A stretch of DNA of 64,000 nucleotides from Variovorax sp. 770b2. GTDB taxonomy: Bacteria > Pseudomonadota > Gammaproteobacteria > Burkholderiales > Burkholderiaceae_C. Below the pieces are notes generated by a model. The model saw nothing but the letters and a program-made list of their open reading frames with translations, was not told where the DNA came from and made no database searches. Every line of letters starts with the position of its first letter. Within the stretch, counting starts at the first letter, position 1. Both the position numbers and the translations under genes were made by a program. The DNA lies in the NCBI RefSeq assembly GCF_900115685.1, contig NZ_FOXJ01000001.1, positions 2,141,796-2,205,795 of the forward strand, given 5' to 3'. Below are positions 53,355-62,037 of this stretch, in pieces.

Positions 53355-53825
53355 CTACTCGACCTGGAAGCTGAACGGCAAGCGCATCCGGGTGCGCACC
53401 GGGCGCCCGTCCGCCGACCGTGCCGGATCGAAACGCCATTCCTCAAGCGCATCGGTCACCGCTTTCGAGAGCAGCGGGTGCGGCGATCTTTCGATGCGGA
53501 CGTCTTCGGCCTTGCCTTCTGCGCCGACGTGGAACACCGCGATCACCTGGCCCCCGATGCCGTCTTCCGCAAGAACGGCTGGATAGCGGGGCAGACGGCG
53601 CTGGCGGATCACCGCCATCGTCTGGACGGCGGGCGTCACGACAGGTGGATCCAGGCGCCTTGTCCCGATGATCGGCGCATCGATCATGGGCGGTGCCGGC
53701 GCAGCAACAGACGGCGACGGCACCCCCACGGGCTCCGCGATTTCGACCACCTCGCGCGGCGGCACGGTGCATCCCGCGAGCGCCATGCACAACCCCAAAC
53801 CACCCCGGAGAAAAGCAAATTTCAT
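53355..53825 (-). CDS. TonB C-terminal-domain lipoprotein
   Basis: A 156-residue protein. The N-terminus MKFAFLRGGLGLCMALAGC is a lipoprotein signal with lipobox LAGC; the mature chain begins with Cys19. A short Pro/Ala linker (20-60) leads to a TonB-like C-terminal domain (about 75-156) with YPAVLAEDGIGGQVIAVFHV and ALEEWRFDPARSADG. Unlike true TonB it lacks an N-terminal membrane anchor for ExbBD contact and would sit on a membrane through lipid. No TonB-dependent receptor is adjacent; function is unclear. Confidence 0.82.
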   Translation of the reverse strand: MKFAFLRGGLGLCMALAGCTVPPREVVEIAEPVGVPSPSVAAPAPPMIDAPIIGTRRLDPPVVTPAVQTMAVIRQRRLPRYPAVLAEDGIGGQVIAVFHVGAEGKAEDVRIERSPHPLLSKAVTDALEEWRFDPARSADGRPVRTRMRLPFSFQVE

Positions 53826-53880
53826 AGGGGAATTCTGTAGCAGGCCCGCCTATCGCCTTGGCCTCGATATTGCTACACTT

Positions 53881-53900
53881 TTTTACTACTGTAAGTAAAA
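53881..53900 (+). promoter_or_regulatory. Inverted repeat before the orphan binding-protein gene
   Basis: TTTTACT and AGTAAAA flank ACTGTA in an AT-rich patch just upstream of the ribosome site for the gene at 53911. It could be an operator, or a leader hairpin that hides the ribosome site. Confidence 0.45.
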
Positions 53901-53910
53901 GGGTGTCCAG

Positions 53911-55074
53911 ATGAACAAGTCACGCAGGGAATGGCTGGGCAAGGCATACGGCACGCTGCTGCTGGGAGGCGGTATCGGCATGACGCACCGGGTCTCGGCG
54001 CAGACCCGCACGGGCGGCGCGCCCCGCGTCGTGCTGCTCGGGCAATCGGTGCCGCTGACCGGCGGCGCCGCTGAAATCGGCAGCGCCTTCGCGGCCGGCA
54101 GCCGGCTCGCGGTGAGCGACTTCAACACGCGCAACGCCACCACCGGCCTTCAGCTGAAACTGGTCCAGCTCGACGACGGCTACGAGGCGGCCCGCGCCAG
54201 CGCCAACGCGCGCACCCTGCTCGGCGCGCAGAAGGCAGATCTCCTCTTCGGCTTCGTCGGCACCGCCAGCAGCGAGGCCGGCGCGAACGTCGCCACGCAG
54301 CAGGGCAGCCTGCTCTTCGCGCCGTTCGCGGCCTCCGACACGCTGCGCGGCGCCGACCACCCCAACGTGTTCCACGTGCGGCCCGGCATGATCGACGAGG
54401 CTCTCAAGATCGTGCGCCAGTGCGCCACCGTGGGGCAGACGCGCGTGGCCTTCGTGGGCGACGACGACGCCATGGGCCGCGCGGGCCTGGCCGCCGTGCA
54501 GCAGGCGATCACCGAACTCAAGCTCACGCCGCTGGTCGCAAGCGCGCTGGTGCCCGCGGGCGGCGACAAGCTCGACGCCGCGCTGAAAGACGTGCAGAAG
54601 CAGTCGCCCCAGGCGATCGTGCTGGTGTCGCTCTCGGGCACCACGGCCAGCGCCATCCGCAAGCTCCGCAAGAGCGGCTACACGGGCAACTTCATGGCCT
54701 TCTCGATCGTGGGCATCGATCCGCTCTACGCCGAGCTGGGCAAGGACATCGGCGGCATCGTGATCTCGCAGGTGGTGCCCTCGCCCCGGCCCTCGGCCAT
54801 TCCGATCGTCAAGGAGTACCTGGCGGCGGTCGACAACTCCGACCAGACCGCGTCGTACGAAGGGCTCGAGGGTTTCATCGCCGCCAAGGCCGTGGGCGAG
54901 GCGGTGCGCCGCGCGGGCCGCGGCTTCAACACCGCGACGCTGCAGCGCACGATGACCGCCATGACCGACTACGACGTGGGCGGCTTTCGCATCAACCTGC
55001 GCCCGGGCCTGCGCGACAACGTGCGCAGCATCGACCTGATCAGCATTTCCGCAGACGGCCGGGTGTTGCGCTGA
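53911..55074 (+). CDS. Branched-chain amino acid-type ABC transporter substrate-binding protein
   Basis: A 387-residue periplasmic-binding protein (type 1, LivK-like). The N-terminus MNKSRREWLGKAYGTLLLGG has a twin-arginine-like RRxWL motif and a hydrophobic stretch, so export by Tat is possible; the mature chain starts near TRTGGAPRVVLLGQSVPLTG. ASYEGLEGFIAAKAVGEAVRRAG is the family C-terminal motif. No permease or ATPase genes are adjacent, so it is an orphan. Ligand is unknown. Its stop is 6 bases from the stop of the convergent Crp/Fnr gene. Confidence 0.88.
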   Translation: MNKSRREWLGKAYGTLLLGGGIGMTHRVSAQTRTGGAPRVVLLGQSVPLTGGAAEIGSAFAAGSRLAVSDFNTRNATTGLQLKLVQLDDGYEAARASANARTLLGAQKADLLFGFVGTASSEAGANVATQQGSLLFAPFAASDTLRGADHPNVFHVRPGMIDEALKIVRQCATVGQTRVAFVGDDDAMGRAGLAAVQQAITELKLTPLVASALVPAGGDKLDAALKDVQKQSPQAIVLVSLSGTTASAIRKLRKSGYTGNFMAFSIVGIDPLYAELGKDIGGIVISQVVPSPRPSAIPIVKEYLAAVDNSDQTASYEGLEGFIAAKAVGEAVRRAGRGFNTATLQRTMTAMTDYDVGGFRINLRPGLRDNVRSIDLISISADGRVLR

Positions 55075-55080
55075 ACGGCA

Positions 55081-55803
55081 TCAACCGGTGCTGACCAGCC
55101 GCTGCAGCGCATCGAGCGACAGCAGCTCGATACGCCCATAGCCCAGCGCGACCACGCCCTCGCCCGCCAACGCGTTGAGCTCTTTCGACAGCGTCTGGCG
55201 CGTCACGCCCAGCATCATCGCCAGCGCCTCCTGCGGCAGCATCAGCTCGTGGCGCAGGTGCACCGACTGCGTGGCATCGCCCCGCGCCAACACCAGCAGC
55301 CGGTGCGCCACCCGCGCGCGAAGACTGCGCAAGGTCGCGTCTTCCGCCAGGCCGTAGAGCATGCGCACGCGTGCCGCCAGCATCGCGGCGATGGCGTTGG
55401 AAAACACCACGTCGCGCATCTGCCGCGCAAAGGCTTCGGGCGACACCACCAGCAGGTCGAGCGCTTCGAGCGCGGTGGCGTCGTGCGTGCGCGGCGAGCC
55501 GTCGATCAGCGTGATCTCGCCGAACCAGTTGCCCGGCTCCAGCACCGCGAGGATGGCCTCGCGCCCGTCTTGCCGCAGCGACGAGATCTTGATCGTGCCC
55601 GCCACCAGCCCATAGAAGCCGCCGCCCGCCGCGTGGATCGGGTCGCCCTGGCGGAACACCATGGTGCCTCGCCGCACGTGGATGAGCTCGGCCGCGCCGA
55701 CCAACGCCTCGCGCTGCGCACGCGGCATGCTGGTGAACCACGGGTTGCCCTCCAGCGCGACGCGGTGCGGGGCGGAGAGGCGCGGCTTGGTGGAAGGGGG
55801 CAT
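55081..55803 (-). CDS. Crp/Fnr-family transcriptional regulator
   Basis: A 240-residue protein from ATG 55803 (MPPSTKPRLSAPHRV). The cyclic-nucleotide-binding beta-barrel (about 30-140) has GLVAGTIKISS and EPGNWFGEITLIDG. The winged helix-turn-helix (about 170-230) contains LPQEALAMMLGVTRQTLSKELNALAG. The N-terminal cysteines that bind iron-sulfur in FNR are absent, so oxygen sensing in that way is unlikely. It is divergent from the HD-domain gene, with a perfect palindrome between them, and may control the catabolic cluster. Confidence 0.88.
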   Translation of the reverse strand: MPPSTKPRLSAPHRVALEGNPWFTSMPRAQREALVGAAELIHVRRGTMVFRQGDPIHAAGGGFYGLVAGTIKISSLRQDGREAILAVLEPGNWFGEITLIDGSPRTHDATALEALDLLVVSPEAFARQMRDVVFSNAIAAMLAARVRMLYGLAEDATLRSLRARVAHRLLVLARGDATQSVHLRHELMLPQEALAMMLGVTRQTLSKELNALAGEGVVALGYGRIELLSLDALQRLVSTG

Positions 55804-55861
55804 GGGGAGAAAAAGAACGGGCGGGTCCCCCTGGGGACAGGGGTTTACCAGCACCCCGCAT

Positions 55862-55877
55862 TGTCAAATTCTTGACA
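55862..55877. promoter_or_regulatory. Crp/Fnr-type palindrome TGTCAA-N4-TTGACA
   Basis: A perfect 16-bp palindrome lies 59 bases from the Crp/Fnr start and 75 bases from the HD gene start. The form, two 6-bp arms with a 4-nt spacer, is that of Crp/Fnr-family sites. Its right arm is also a consensus -35 TTGACA for the plus strand, so binding would be expected to repress or compete at that promoter. Confidence 0.65.
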
Positions 55878-55952
55878 GTTGAGCGTCAAGTGCAGGTCTA
55901 CAGTGACCGGCACCCCACGGACGAACAACGGACGAACAATGGAGACAGCACG

Positions 55953-56543
55953 ATGAGCGAAAGGGCAAGTTTCAAGAGCATGCAGGAAAGCACGCGCGAA
56001 GACTGGCAACTGATCGGCGGCGAGTTCATGCAGTTCGCGGGCGGCCTGCCCGCGCGCGTGATCAAGCACCTGCAGATCCTGGAAGGCGACTACGGCGGCT
56101 TTCCGGTCGACCGCTACACCCACTCGCTGCAGACCGCCACGCGCGCCCTGCGCGACGGCCGAGACGAGGAGTACGTGGTGTGCGCGCTCCTGCACGACAT
56201 CGGCGACACGCTCGGCAGCTTCAACCACCCCGACATCGCCGCCGCGATCCTGAAGCCCTTCGTGAGCGAGGCCAACCACTGGATGGTGCAGCACCACGGC
56301 ATCTTCCAGGGCCACTACTTCTTCCACCACATCGGGCTGGACCGCGACATGCGCGAGAACTTCAAGGACCACCCGCACTACGAGCGCACGGCCGAGTTCT
56401 GCGCGCTCTACGACAACCCGGCCTTCGACCCCCAGGCCGAGACCTTGCCGATCGGCGAATTCGAGCCCATGCTGCGCCGGTTGATGGCACAGCCCAAGCA
56501 GAGCATCTACAAGACCGTGCTGAAAGAGCCGGCCACGGCCTGA
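55953..56543 (+). CDS. HD-domain protein, PhnZ/MIOX-like candidate diiron oxygenase
   Basis: A 196-residue protein from ATG 55953 (MSERASFKSM). It has the histidine pattern of HD enzymes: H57, H81-D82 in ALLHDIGDTLG, H92, H109, H114/H115 and D154. Short HD proteins with this spacing and the DTLGSFNH motif resemble PhnZ and myo-inositol oxygenase, which use a mixed-valent diiron site to oxidise C-H bonds with O2, more than HD phosphodiesterases. This assignment is by motif only. It is the first gene of the plus-strand catabolic cluster and is followed by a class II aldolase after 24 bases. Confidence 0.72.
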   Translation: MSERASFKSMQESTREDWQLIGGEFMQFAGGLPARVIKHLQILEGDYGGFPVDRYTHSLQTATRALRDGRDEEYVVCALLHDIGDTLGSFNHPDIAAAILKPFVSEANHWMVQHHGIFQGHYFFHHIGLDRDMRENFKDHPHYERTAEFCALYDNPAFDPQAETLPIGEFEPMLRRLMAQPKQSIYKTVLKEPATA

Positions 56544-56567
56544 CCCCAGACAAAGGACACCCCCACC

Positions 56568-57335
56568 ATGAACGCAAATTCCCAATCCGAAATCCAGAAG
56601 CTCGTCTCCGCCGAAGAGTGGCAGCTGCGCGTCGACCTCGCCGCCTGCTATCGCCTCGTGGCGCTCTACGGCTGGAGCGACCTGGTGTTCACGCACATCA
56701 GTGCGCGCGTGCCCGGCCCCGAGCACCACTTCCTCATCAACCCCTACGGCCTGATGTTCGACGAGATCACCGCATCGAGCCTCGTGAAGGTCGACCAGCA
56801 GTGCAACAAGATCATCGAGTCGCCCTACCCGGTGAACCCGGCCGGCTTCGTGATCCACAGCGCGGTGCATGCCGCGCGCGAAGACATCCAGTGCGTGCTG
56901 CACACCCACACCAAGGCCGGCATCGCGGTGAGCGCGCAGAAAAACGGCGTGCTGCCCATCAGCCAGCAATCGACCTTCGTGCTGGCCTCGCTGGCGTACC
57001 ACGACTACGAAGGCGTGGCCTTCCGCGACGACGAGAAGCCGCGCCTGCAGGCCGACATGGGCCACGCCAACTTCCTCATGCTGCGCAACCACGGCCTGCT
57101 CACCTGCGGCAAGACCATTGCCGATGCGTTCCTTTCGATGTACACCTTCGAGAACACCTGCCAGATCCAGATCGCGGCGCAATCGGGCGGCAGCGAACTC
57201 ACGCATGTGAACCCGAAGATCATCGATGGCGTGGGCCAGGCGATGAAGGTGCAAAGCGGCGGCCTGGGCGGCATGTTCGTCTGGCCTTCGCTGATCCGCA
57301 AACTCGACCGCATCGACGACAGCTACAAACAATAA
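56568..57335 (+). CDS. Class II aldolase/adducin family protein (1)
   Basis: A 255-residue protein. The zinc ligands H112 and H114 lie in LHTHTKAGIAV, with another in MLRNHGLLTCG; IVKVD-like ASSLVKVD and NPAGFVIHSAVHAAR are family hallmarks. It is close in sequence to the second aldolase at 62038 (shared WQxRxDLAACYRLV and INPYG), so they are probably paralogues with related substrates. Class II aldolases of this group cleave or decarboxylate hydroxy acids using zinc. A terminator follows. Confidence 0.9.
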   Translation: MNANSQSEIQKLVSAEEWQLRVDLAACYRLVALYGWSDLVFTHISARVPGPEHHFLINPYGLMFDEITASSLVKVDQQCNKIIESPYPVNPAGFVIHSAVHAAREDIQCVLHTHTKAGIAVSAQKNGVLPISQQSTFVLASLAYHDYEGVAFRDDEKPRLQADMGHANFLMLRNHGLLTCGKTIADAFLSMYTFENTCQIQIAAQSGGSELTHVNPKIIDGVGQAMKVQSGGLGGMFVWPSLIRKLDRIDDSYKQ

Positions 57336-57359
57336 GACGCGTCGGTCCCGGTTTTCCAC

Positions 57360-57401
57360 GGCTGCCAGCGCCCGCGCGACGGGTGCCGGCAGCCATTTTT
57401 T
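57360..57401 (+). terminator. Predicted terminator after aldolase 1
   Basis: GGCTGCC (57360-57366) pairs with GGCAGCC (57388-57394), enclosing a GC-rich inner hairpin, and is followed by ATTTTTT. It separates the HD/aldolase pair from the transporter gene. Confidence 0.7.
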
Positions 57402-57440
57402 CAAGCGCATCCAAGAAAAACGAAAGAGGAGACACACCCC

Positions 57441-58319
57441 ATGGACACCACGCTCATCGTGACCCGGTTCCTGTTCGGCGCGCTCGCGCTGGTGATGTTC
57501 GGGCTGGGGCTGTCGCTCTCGCTGGCCGACTTCCGGCGGCTCTTCAAGCACCCGAAGGCGGTGACCATCGCGCTGGTGCTGCAGGTCATCGGCCTGCCGC
57601 TCGCGTGCTACGCGATCATCGTGGGCTTCGGGCTCTCGCCGGTGTTCGCCATCGGGCTCATGCTGCTGGCCGCATCGCCGGGCGGCATCTCGGCCAACCT
57701 GTTCTCGCATCTCTTCGGGGGCAACGTGGCGATGAACATCTCGCTCACGGCAGTGAACACGCTGCTGTCGATCGTCACGCTGCCGCTCATCGCCAACTGG
57801 GCGATCGGCCATTTCGCGCAGAGCGGCCAGGTGGTGCCGCTGCAGACGCGCAAGCTGGTGGAGGTGATCGCGATCGTGCTGGTGCCGGTGGCCATCGGCA
57901 TGTTCGTGGCCTCGCGCCGGCCCGGCTTTGCGGCGCGCATGGAAAAGCCGACCAAGATCTTCAGCGGCGTGGTGCTCGCGGTGGTCACGGTGCTCGCGAT
58001 CGCCAACGAGTGGAAGACCATCACCGCCACCTTCGCCGAGATCGGCCTCCCAGTGCTGCTGTTCAACCTCGTGAGCCTGCTCGCGGGCTACTACCTGAGC
58101 CGCGCCGCGGGCCTGGACAAGCCGCTGGCCACCGCCATCAGCTACGAGATCGGCATCCACAACTCGACGCTCGCGATCTTCATCGCGGTGAGCGTGCTGG
58201 GGAGCTTTCCGCTCGCGCTGCCGGCCGCGATTTACTCGGTGGTGATGTACATCACGGCCCCTCTGTTCGGATGGCTGTTGCTGCGGCGCGGCCAGCCCGC
58301 CGCCGTGCCTGCGCGATGA
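57441..58319 (+). CDS. Bile acid:sodium symporter (BASS) family transporter
   Basis: A 292-residue membrane protein with nine or ten hydrophobic segments. ALALVMFGLGLSLSLADF at the N-terminus, LMLLAASPGGISANLFSHLFGGN and SYEIGIHNSTLAIFIAVSVL match the BASS family, including the conserved crossing helices of the sodium sites. The family imports organic anions (bile acids, pantoate, pyruvate); the substrate here is presumably the acid handled by the cluster. It begins with a GGAGAC ribosome site. The LysR gene follows 7 bases later. Confidence 0.9.
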   Translation: MDTTLIVTRFLFGALALVMFGLGLSLSLADFRRLFKHPKAVTIALVLQVIGLPLACYAIIVGFGLSPVFAIGLMLLAASPGGISANLFSHLFGGNVAMNISLTAVNTLLSIVTLPLIANWAIGHFAQSGQVVPLQTRKLVEVIAIVLVPVAIGMFVASRRPGFAARMEKPTKIFSGVVLAVVTVLAIANEWKTITATFAEIGLPVLLFNLVSLLAGYYLSRAAGLDKPLATAISYEIGIHNSTLAIFIAVSVLGSFPLALPAAIYSVVMYITAPLFGWLLLRRGQPAAVPAR

Positions 58320-58326
58320 TGCGCGC

Positions 58327-59253
58327 ATGGAACTGAGGCAACTGCGCTACTTCGTCAAGGTCTGCGAACTGCGCAGCATGGGCCGCGCGGCCGTGGAGCT
58401 GGGCGTGGTCACCTCGGCGCTGAGCCAGCAGATCAGCCGGCTCGAAAGCGAACTGGCCACGCGCCTCCTGCAGCGCAGCTCGACCGGCGTCACGCCCACC
58501 GATGCGGGCCTGGCTTTCCTGCAGCAGGCGCAACTCACCTTGCGCCATGCCGACGACGCGGTGCGCGCGGCGCAGCAGGCACGCCTGTCGGGCCATGTGA
58601 GCGTGGGCCTCGCCCCCACCACCGCCACCGTGCTCGGCGTGCCGCTGATGCGGGCGATGCAGGAGCGCTACCCCGAGGTGCGGCTGCACATGGTCGAGGC
58701 GCTCTCGGGCCACCTCACGACGATGCTGCATGCGCGCCAGCTCGACCTGGCGGTGCTGTTCCAGACCGACACGCCGCGGCGCTGGAGCGTGTCGCCATTG
58801 CTGGCCGAAAAGCTCTTCGTGGTCGCCTCGCCGACGCTGGCCGAACGCCCCAAGGGCACCAGGGTGCGTCTCTCGCAATTGGCCGATGTGCCGTTGATCC
58901 TGCCGAGCGGCAGCCACGGCCTGCGCGCCACGCTGATGGCCGCCTTCCTGCGGGCGCGCGTCACGCCGCGCATCGTGGCCGAAGTCGACGGCCTGGCATT
59001 GCTGATGGATGCGGTGCACGCCGGCTACGGCGCCACCGTGCAGCCCGGCGCGGCCACCGCGCGGCATGACCGCGACGACCTCGAACTCACGCAGATCAGC
59101 GACGCCCACGTCGGCCGGCGCAACCTGCTCGTGAGCCTGTCGGACGACGAGCTTTCTCCCGCCGCGCTGGCCGCGCGCGTGGTGGTCGCCGACACCGCCC
59201 GCGCCCTCGTTCGCGAGGGCCGCTGGACGGGCGCAAGTCTTCTCGAAAACTGA
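58327..59253 (+). CDS. LysR-type transcriptional regulator (CynR/nitrogen-assimilation-like)
   Basis: A 308-residue regulator. The helix-turn-helix (about 1-60) reads MELRQLRYFVKVCELRSMG then AAVELGVVTSALSQQISRLE. The effector domain shows VSVGLAPTTATVLGVPLM and a DLAVLF strand. Its place between the transporter and tcuA suggests control of this cluster, though it is in the same direction as its neighbours. There is no clear T-N11-A site in the 7 bases upstream; one may lie in front of tcuA (59254-59333). Confidence 0.9.
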   Translation: MELRQLRYFVKVCELRSMGRAAVELGVVTSALSQQISRLESELATRLLQRSSTGVTPTDAGLAFLQQAQLTLRHADDAVRAAQQARLSGHVSVGLAPTTATVLGVPLMRAMQERYPEVRLHMVEALSGHLTTMLHARQLDLAVLFQTDTPRRWSVSPLLAEKLFVVASPTLAERPKGTRVRLSQLADVPLILPSGSHGLRATLMAAFLRARVTPRIVAEVDGLALLMDAVHAGYGATVQPGAATARHDRDDLELTQISDAHVGRRNLLVSLSDDELSPAALAARVVVADTARALVREGRWTGASLLEN

Positions 59254-59333
59254 ACACCCGTTGCCTGTTCAGGCCTTTCGCGTGAAGGCCATGCTCCCTA
59301 AAGTCTCCTGGATTCCAAGGAGACCCACGAGTG

Positions 59334-60770
59334 ATGGATGTACTGGCAGACGTAGTGGTTGTTGGTGGCGGCAATGCCGCGCTGTGCGCCGCGCTGATGG
59401 CGCGCGAGGCCGGCGCTTCGGTGCTGCTGCTGGAAGCCTCGCCCAGGGAATGGCGCGGCGGCAATTCGCAGCACACCCGCAACCTGCGCTGCATGCACGA
59501 CGCGCCGCAGGACGTGCTGATCGATGCCTACCCTGAAGAGGAGTACTGGCAAGACCTGCTGAAGGTGACCGGCGGCCTGACCGACGAGCACCTCGCGCGC
59601 CTCGTCATCCGCGCTTCGTCCGATTGCCGCGACTGGATGCGCAGCCACGGCGTGCACTTCCAGCCGCCGCTGTCGGGCGCGCTGCACGTGGCGCGCACCA
59701 ACGCCTTCTTCATGGGCGGCGGCAAGGCGCTGGTGAATGCCTATTTCCGCAGCGCCGAAAAGCTGGGCGTGCAGATCCGCTACGACACGCCCGTGGCCTC
59801 GGTCGAACTCGACGGCGACCGCTTCGTGGCCGTGCGCACCGAAGCCGGCGAGCGCATCGAAGCGAAGAGCTGCGTGCTCGCCTCGGGCGGTTTCGAATCG
59901 AACCGCGAATGGCTGCGCGAAGCGTGGGGCCAGAACGAGCGCGGCGAGTGGCCGGCCGACAACTTCCTCATCCGCGGCACGCGCTTCAACCAGGGCGTGC
60001 TGCTGAAATACATGATCGCCGCGGGCGCCGACACCATCGGCGATCCATCGCAGGGCCACATGGTGGCTATCGATGCGCGCGCACCGCTGTACGACGGCGG
60101 CATCTGCACGCGCATCGATTGCGTGTCGCTGGGCGTGGTGGTGAATCGCGAGGCCGAGCGCTTCTACGACGAAGGCGAAGACTTCTGGCCCAAGCGCTAT
60201 GCGATCTGGGGCCGCCTCGTGGCGCAGCAGCCGGGGCAGATCGCCTGGTCGATCATCGACCAGAAGGCGGTCGGGCGATTCATGCCACCGGTGTTCACCG
60301 GCACGCAGGCCCATACGCTCGGCGAACTCGCGCAGAAGATCGGCCTGGACGAAGCCACCTTCGTGCGCACCGTGCAGGACTACAACGCCGCCTGCCGCGT
60401 CGGCCGCTTCGACCACACCGCGCTGGACGATTGCCACACCGAAGGCATCGCGCCCGCCAAGACGCACTGGGCGCGCCCGCTGGACACCGCACCCTTCTAC
60501 GCCTACCCCGTGCGCCCCGGCATCACCTTCACGTACCTCGGCCTGAAAGTGGACGAGACCGCGGCCGTGCGCTTCGGCGACCGGCCGAGCCCCAACCTTT
60601 TCGTGGCCGGCGAAATGATGGCCGGCAACGTGCTGGGCAAGGGCTACACGGCGGGCGTGGGCATGAGCATCGGCACGGCCTTCGGCCGCATCGCCGGCAC
60701 GCAGGCTGCACGCGCAGCAAAAAACCTTTCCAAGAATTCCCCGGAGACCGCCCTTGCAGCAGCTCACTGA
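59334..60770 (+). CDS. tcuA: FAD-dependent tricarballylate dehydrogenase-like protein TcuA
   Basis: A 478-residue flavoprotein of the fumarate reductase/succinate dehydrogenase family. ATG 59334 has AAGGAG upstream; GTG 59331 is also possible. The FAD motif [20 protein letters not shown] is at the N-terminus, [10 protein letters not shown] in the middle, and [13 protein letters not shown] plus [19 protein letters not shown] at the end. TcuA oxidises tricarballylate to cis-aconitate, passing electrons to TcuB. The actual substrate here may differ. The last 17 bases overlap tcuB. Confidence 0.87.
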   Translation: MDVLADVVVVGGGNAALCAALMAREAGASVLLLEASPREWRGGNSQHTRNLRCMHDAPQDVLIDAYPEEEYWQDLLKVTGGLTDEHLARLVIRASSDCRDWMRSHGVHFQPPLSGALHVARTNAFFMGGGKALVNAYFRSAEKLGVQIRYDTPVASVELDGDRFVAVRTEAGERIEAKSCVLASGGFESNREWLREAWGQNERGEWPADNFLIRGTRFNQGVLLKYMIAAGADTIGDPSQGHMVAIDARAPLYDGGICTRIDCVSLGVVVNREAERFYDEGEDFWPKRYAIWGRLVAQQPGQIAWSIIDQKAVGRFMPPVFTGTQAHTLGELAQKIGLDEATFVRTVQDYNAACRVGRFDHTALDDCHTEGIAPAKTHWARPLDTAPFYAYPVRPGITFTYLGLKVDETAAVRFGDRPSPNLFVAGEMMAGNVLGKGYTAGVGMSIGTAFGRIAGTQAARAAKNLSKNSPETALAAAH

Positions 60771-61989
60771 TCTCGTCGCACGCGCCCGTGCGGATGCCGA
60801 CGGCATCGGCAGCGCGCCGCCTTCGCAGCGCGTGATCCCGATCCAGCCCGCCCTCCCGTTGACCGCCAGCGAGGGCGAGGTCGCGCGCATCCTGCAGATC
60901 TGCAACGCCTGCCGCTACTGCGAGGGTTTTTGCGCCGTTTTCCCCGCGATGACGCGCCGGCTCGAATTCGGCAAAGCCGACACGCACTACCTCGCGAACC
61001 TCTGCCACAACTGCGGCTCGTGCCTGCATGCCTGCCAGTACGCGCCGCCGCACGAGTTCGCGGTGAACGTGCCGCAGGCGATGGCGCAGGTGCGCATGCA
61101 GACCTACCACGACTACGCGTGGCCGCCTGCGATGGGCGCGCTCTACAAGAAGGCGGGCCTCACCGTCGCGCTGGCTCTCGCGGGCGGTCTCGCGCTGTTC
61201 CTCGTGCTGGCCGTCGCGATGTCGGGCTCGCTGCTGCACGAGCCACTGGCCGGCAACTTCTACGCGATCTTTCCGCACAACTTTCTCGCGCTGGTGTTCG
61301 GCGCGGTGTTCCTCTTCGTGATGTTCGCGCTGGCCATGGGCGTGCGGCGCTTCTGGCGCGAGGTGTCGCCCGCGAACGATCCGGGCAATGCGCCGTCGAT
61401 GCCGGGCGTGCGCGGCCCCGCGAGCGCCGAGGCCGCGCACGACGCGCTGCGCCTGAAGTACCTGGGCGGCGGCCACGGCGAAGGCTGCAACAACGAGGAC
61501 GACCGCTTCACACTCTGGCGCCGGCGCCTGCACCACTTCACCTTCTACGGCTTCATGCTGTGCTTCGCCTCCACCTGCGTGGCGACGCTCTACCACTACC
61601 TGTTCGGCCTGCATGCGCCTTATGCGCTCACGAGCCTGCCGGTGCTGCTGGGCACCGCGGGCGGCATCGGCCTCGTGGTCGGCCCGGTCGGCCTGCTGTG
61701 GCTGAACCTGCGGCGCAACGCGGCGCACGGCGACGTGGCGCAGCGGCCGATGGACCGCGGCTTCATCGCGCTCCTTCTGCTCACGAGCATCACCGGCCTC
61801 GCGCTCCTCGCATGGCGCGACACGACCTTCATGGCGCTCCTGCTCGCGGTGCACCTGGGCGTGGTGATGGCGCTCTTTCTCACGCTGCCCTACGGCAAGT
61901 TCGCGCACGGCATCTTCCGCTCGGCGGCGCTCTTGAAGTTCGCGATCGAGAAGCGCCTGCCCAGCCGCCTGCAGCTGGGCGCCGACTGA
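60754..61989 (+). CDS. tcuB: Tricarballylate utilisation 4Fe-4S membrane protein TcuB-like
   Basis: A 411-residue protein starting at TTG 60754 inside tcuA, with GGAG 8 bases upstream. Two ferredoxin-type clusters are predicted from C50-x2-C53-x2-C56-x3-C60 and C84-x2-C87-x2-C90-x3-C94. Five or six membrane helices follow (about 130-155, 170-200, 255-280, 290-315, 330-352 and 357-380). TcuB re-oxidises TcuA and delivers electrons to the quinone pool. The stop codon is overlapped by an 8-bp tandem repeat. Confidence 0.9.
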   Translation: MQQLTDLVARARADADGIGSAPPSQRVIPIQPALPLTASEGEVARILQICNACRYCEGFCAVFPAMTRRLEFGKADTHYLANLCHNCGSCLHACQYAPPHEFAVNVPQAMAQVRMQTYHDYAWPPAMGALYKKAGLTVALALAGGLALFLVLAVAMSGSLLHEPLAGNFYAIFPHNFLALVFGAVFLFVMFALAMGVRRFWREVSPANDPGNAPSMPGVRGPASAEAAHDALRLKYLGGGHGEGCNNEDDRFTLWRRRLHHFTFYGFMLCFASTCVATLYHYLFGLHAPYALTSLPVLLGTAGGIGLVVGPVGLLWLNLRRNAAHGDVAQRPMDRGFIALLLLTSITGLALLAWRDTTFMALLLAVHLGVVMALFLTLPYGKFAHGIFRSAALLKFAIEKRLPSRLQLGAD

Positions 61990-62010
61990 CCGAATGACCG
62001 AATGACCGAA
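61987..62010 (+). repeat. 8-bp tandem repeat (x3) over the tcuB stop codon
   Basis: Three exact copies of TGACCGAA; the first begins with the TGA of tcuB. The ribosome site of the next gene (AAAAAGGAACC) follows about 15 bases later. Confidence 0.92.
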
Positions 62011-62037
62011 TCCTGCAATCGAAAAAGGAACCACTAG

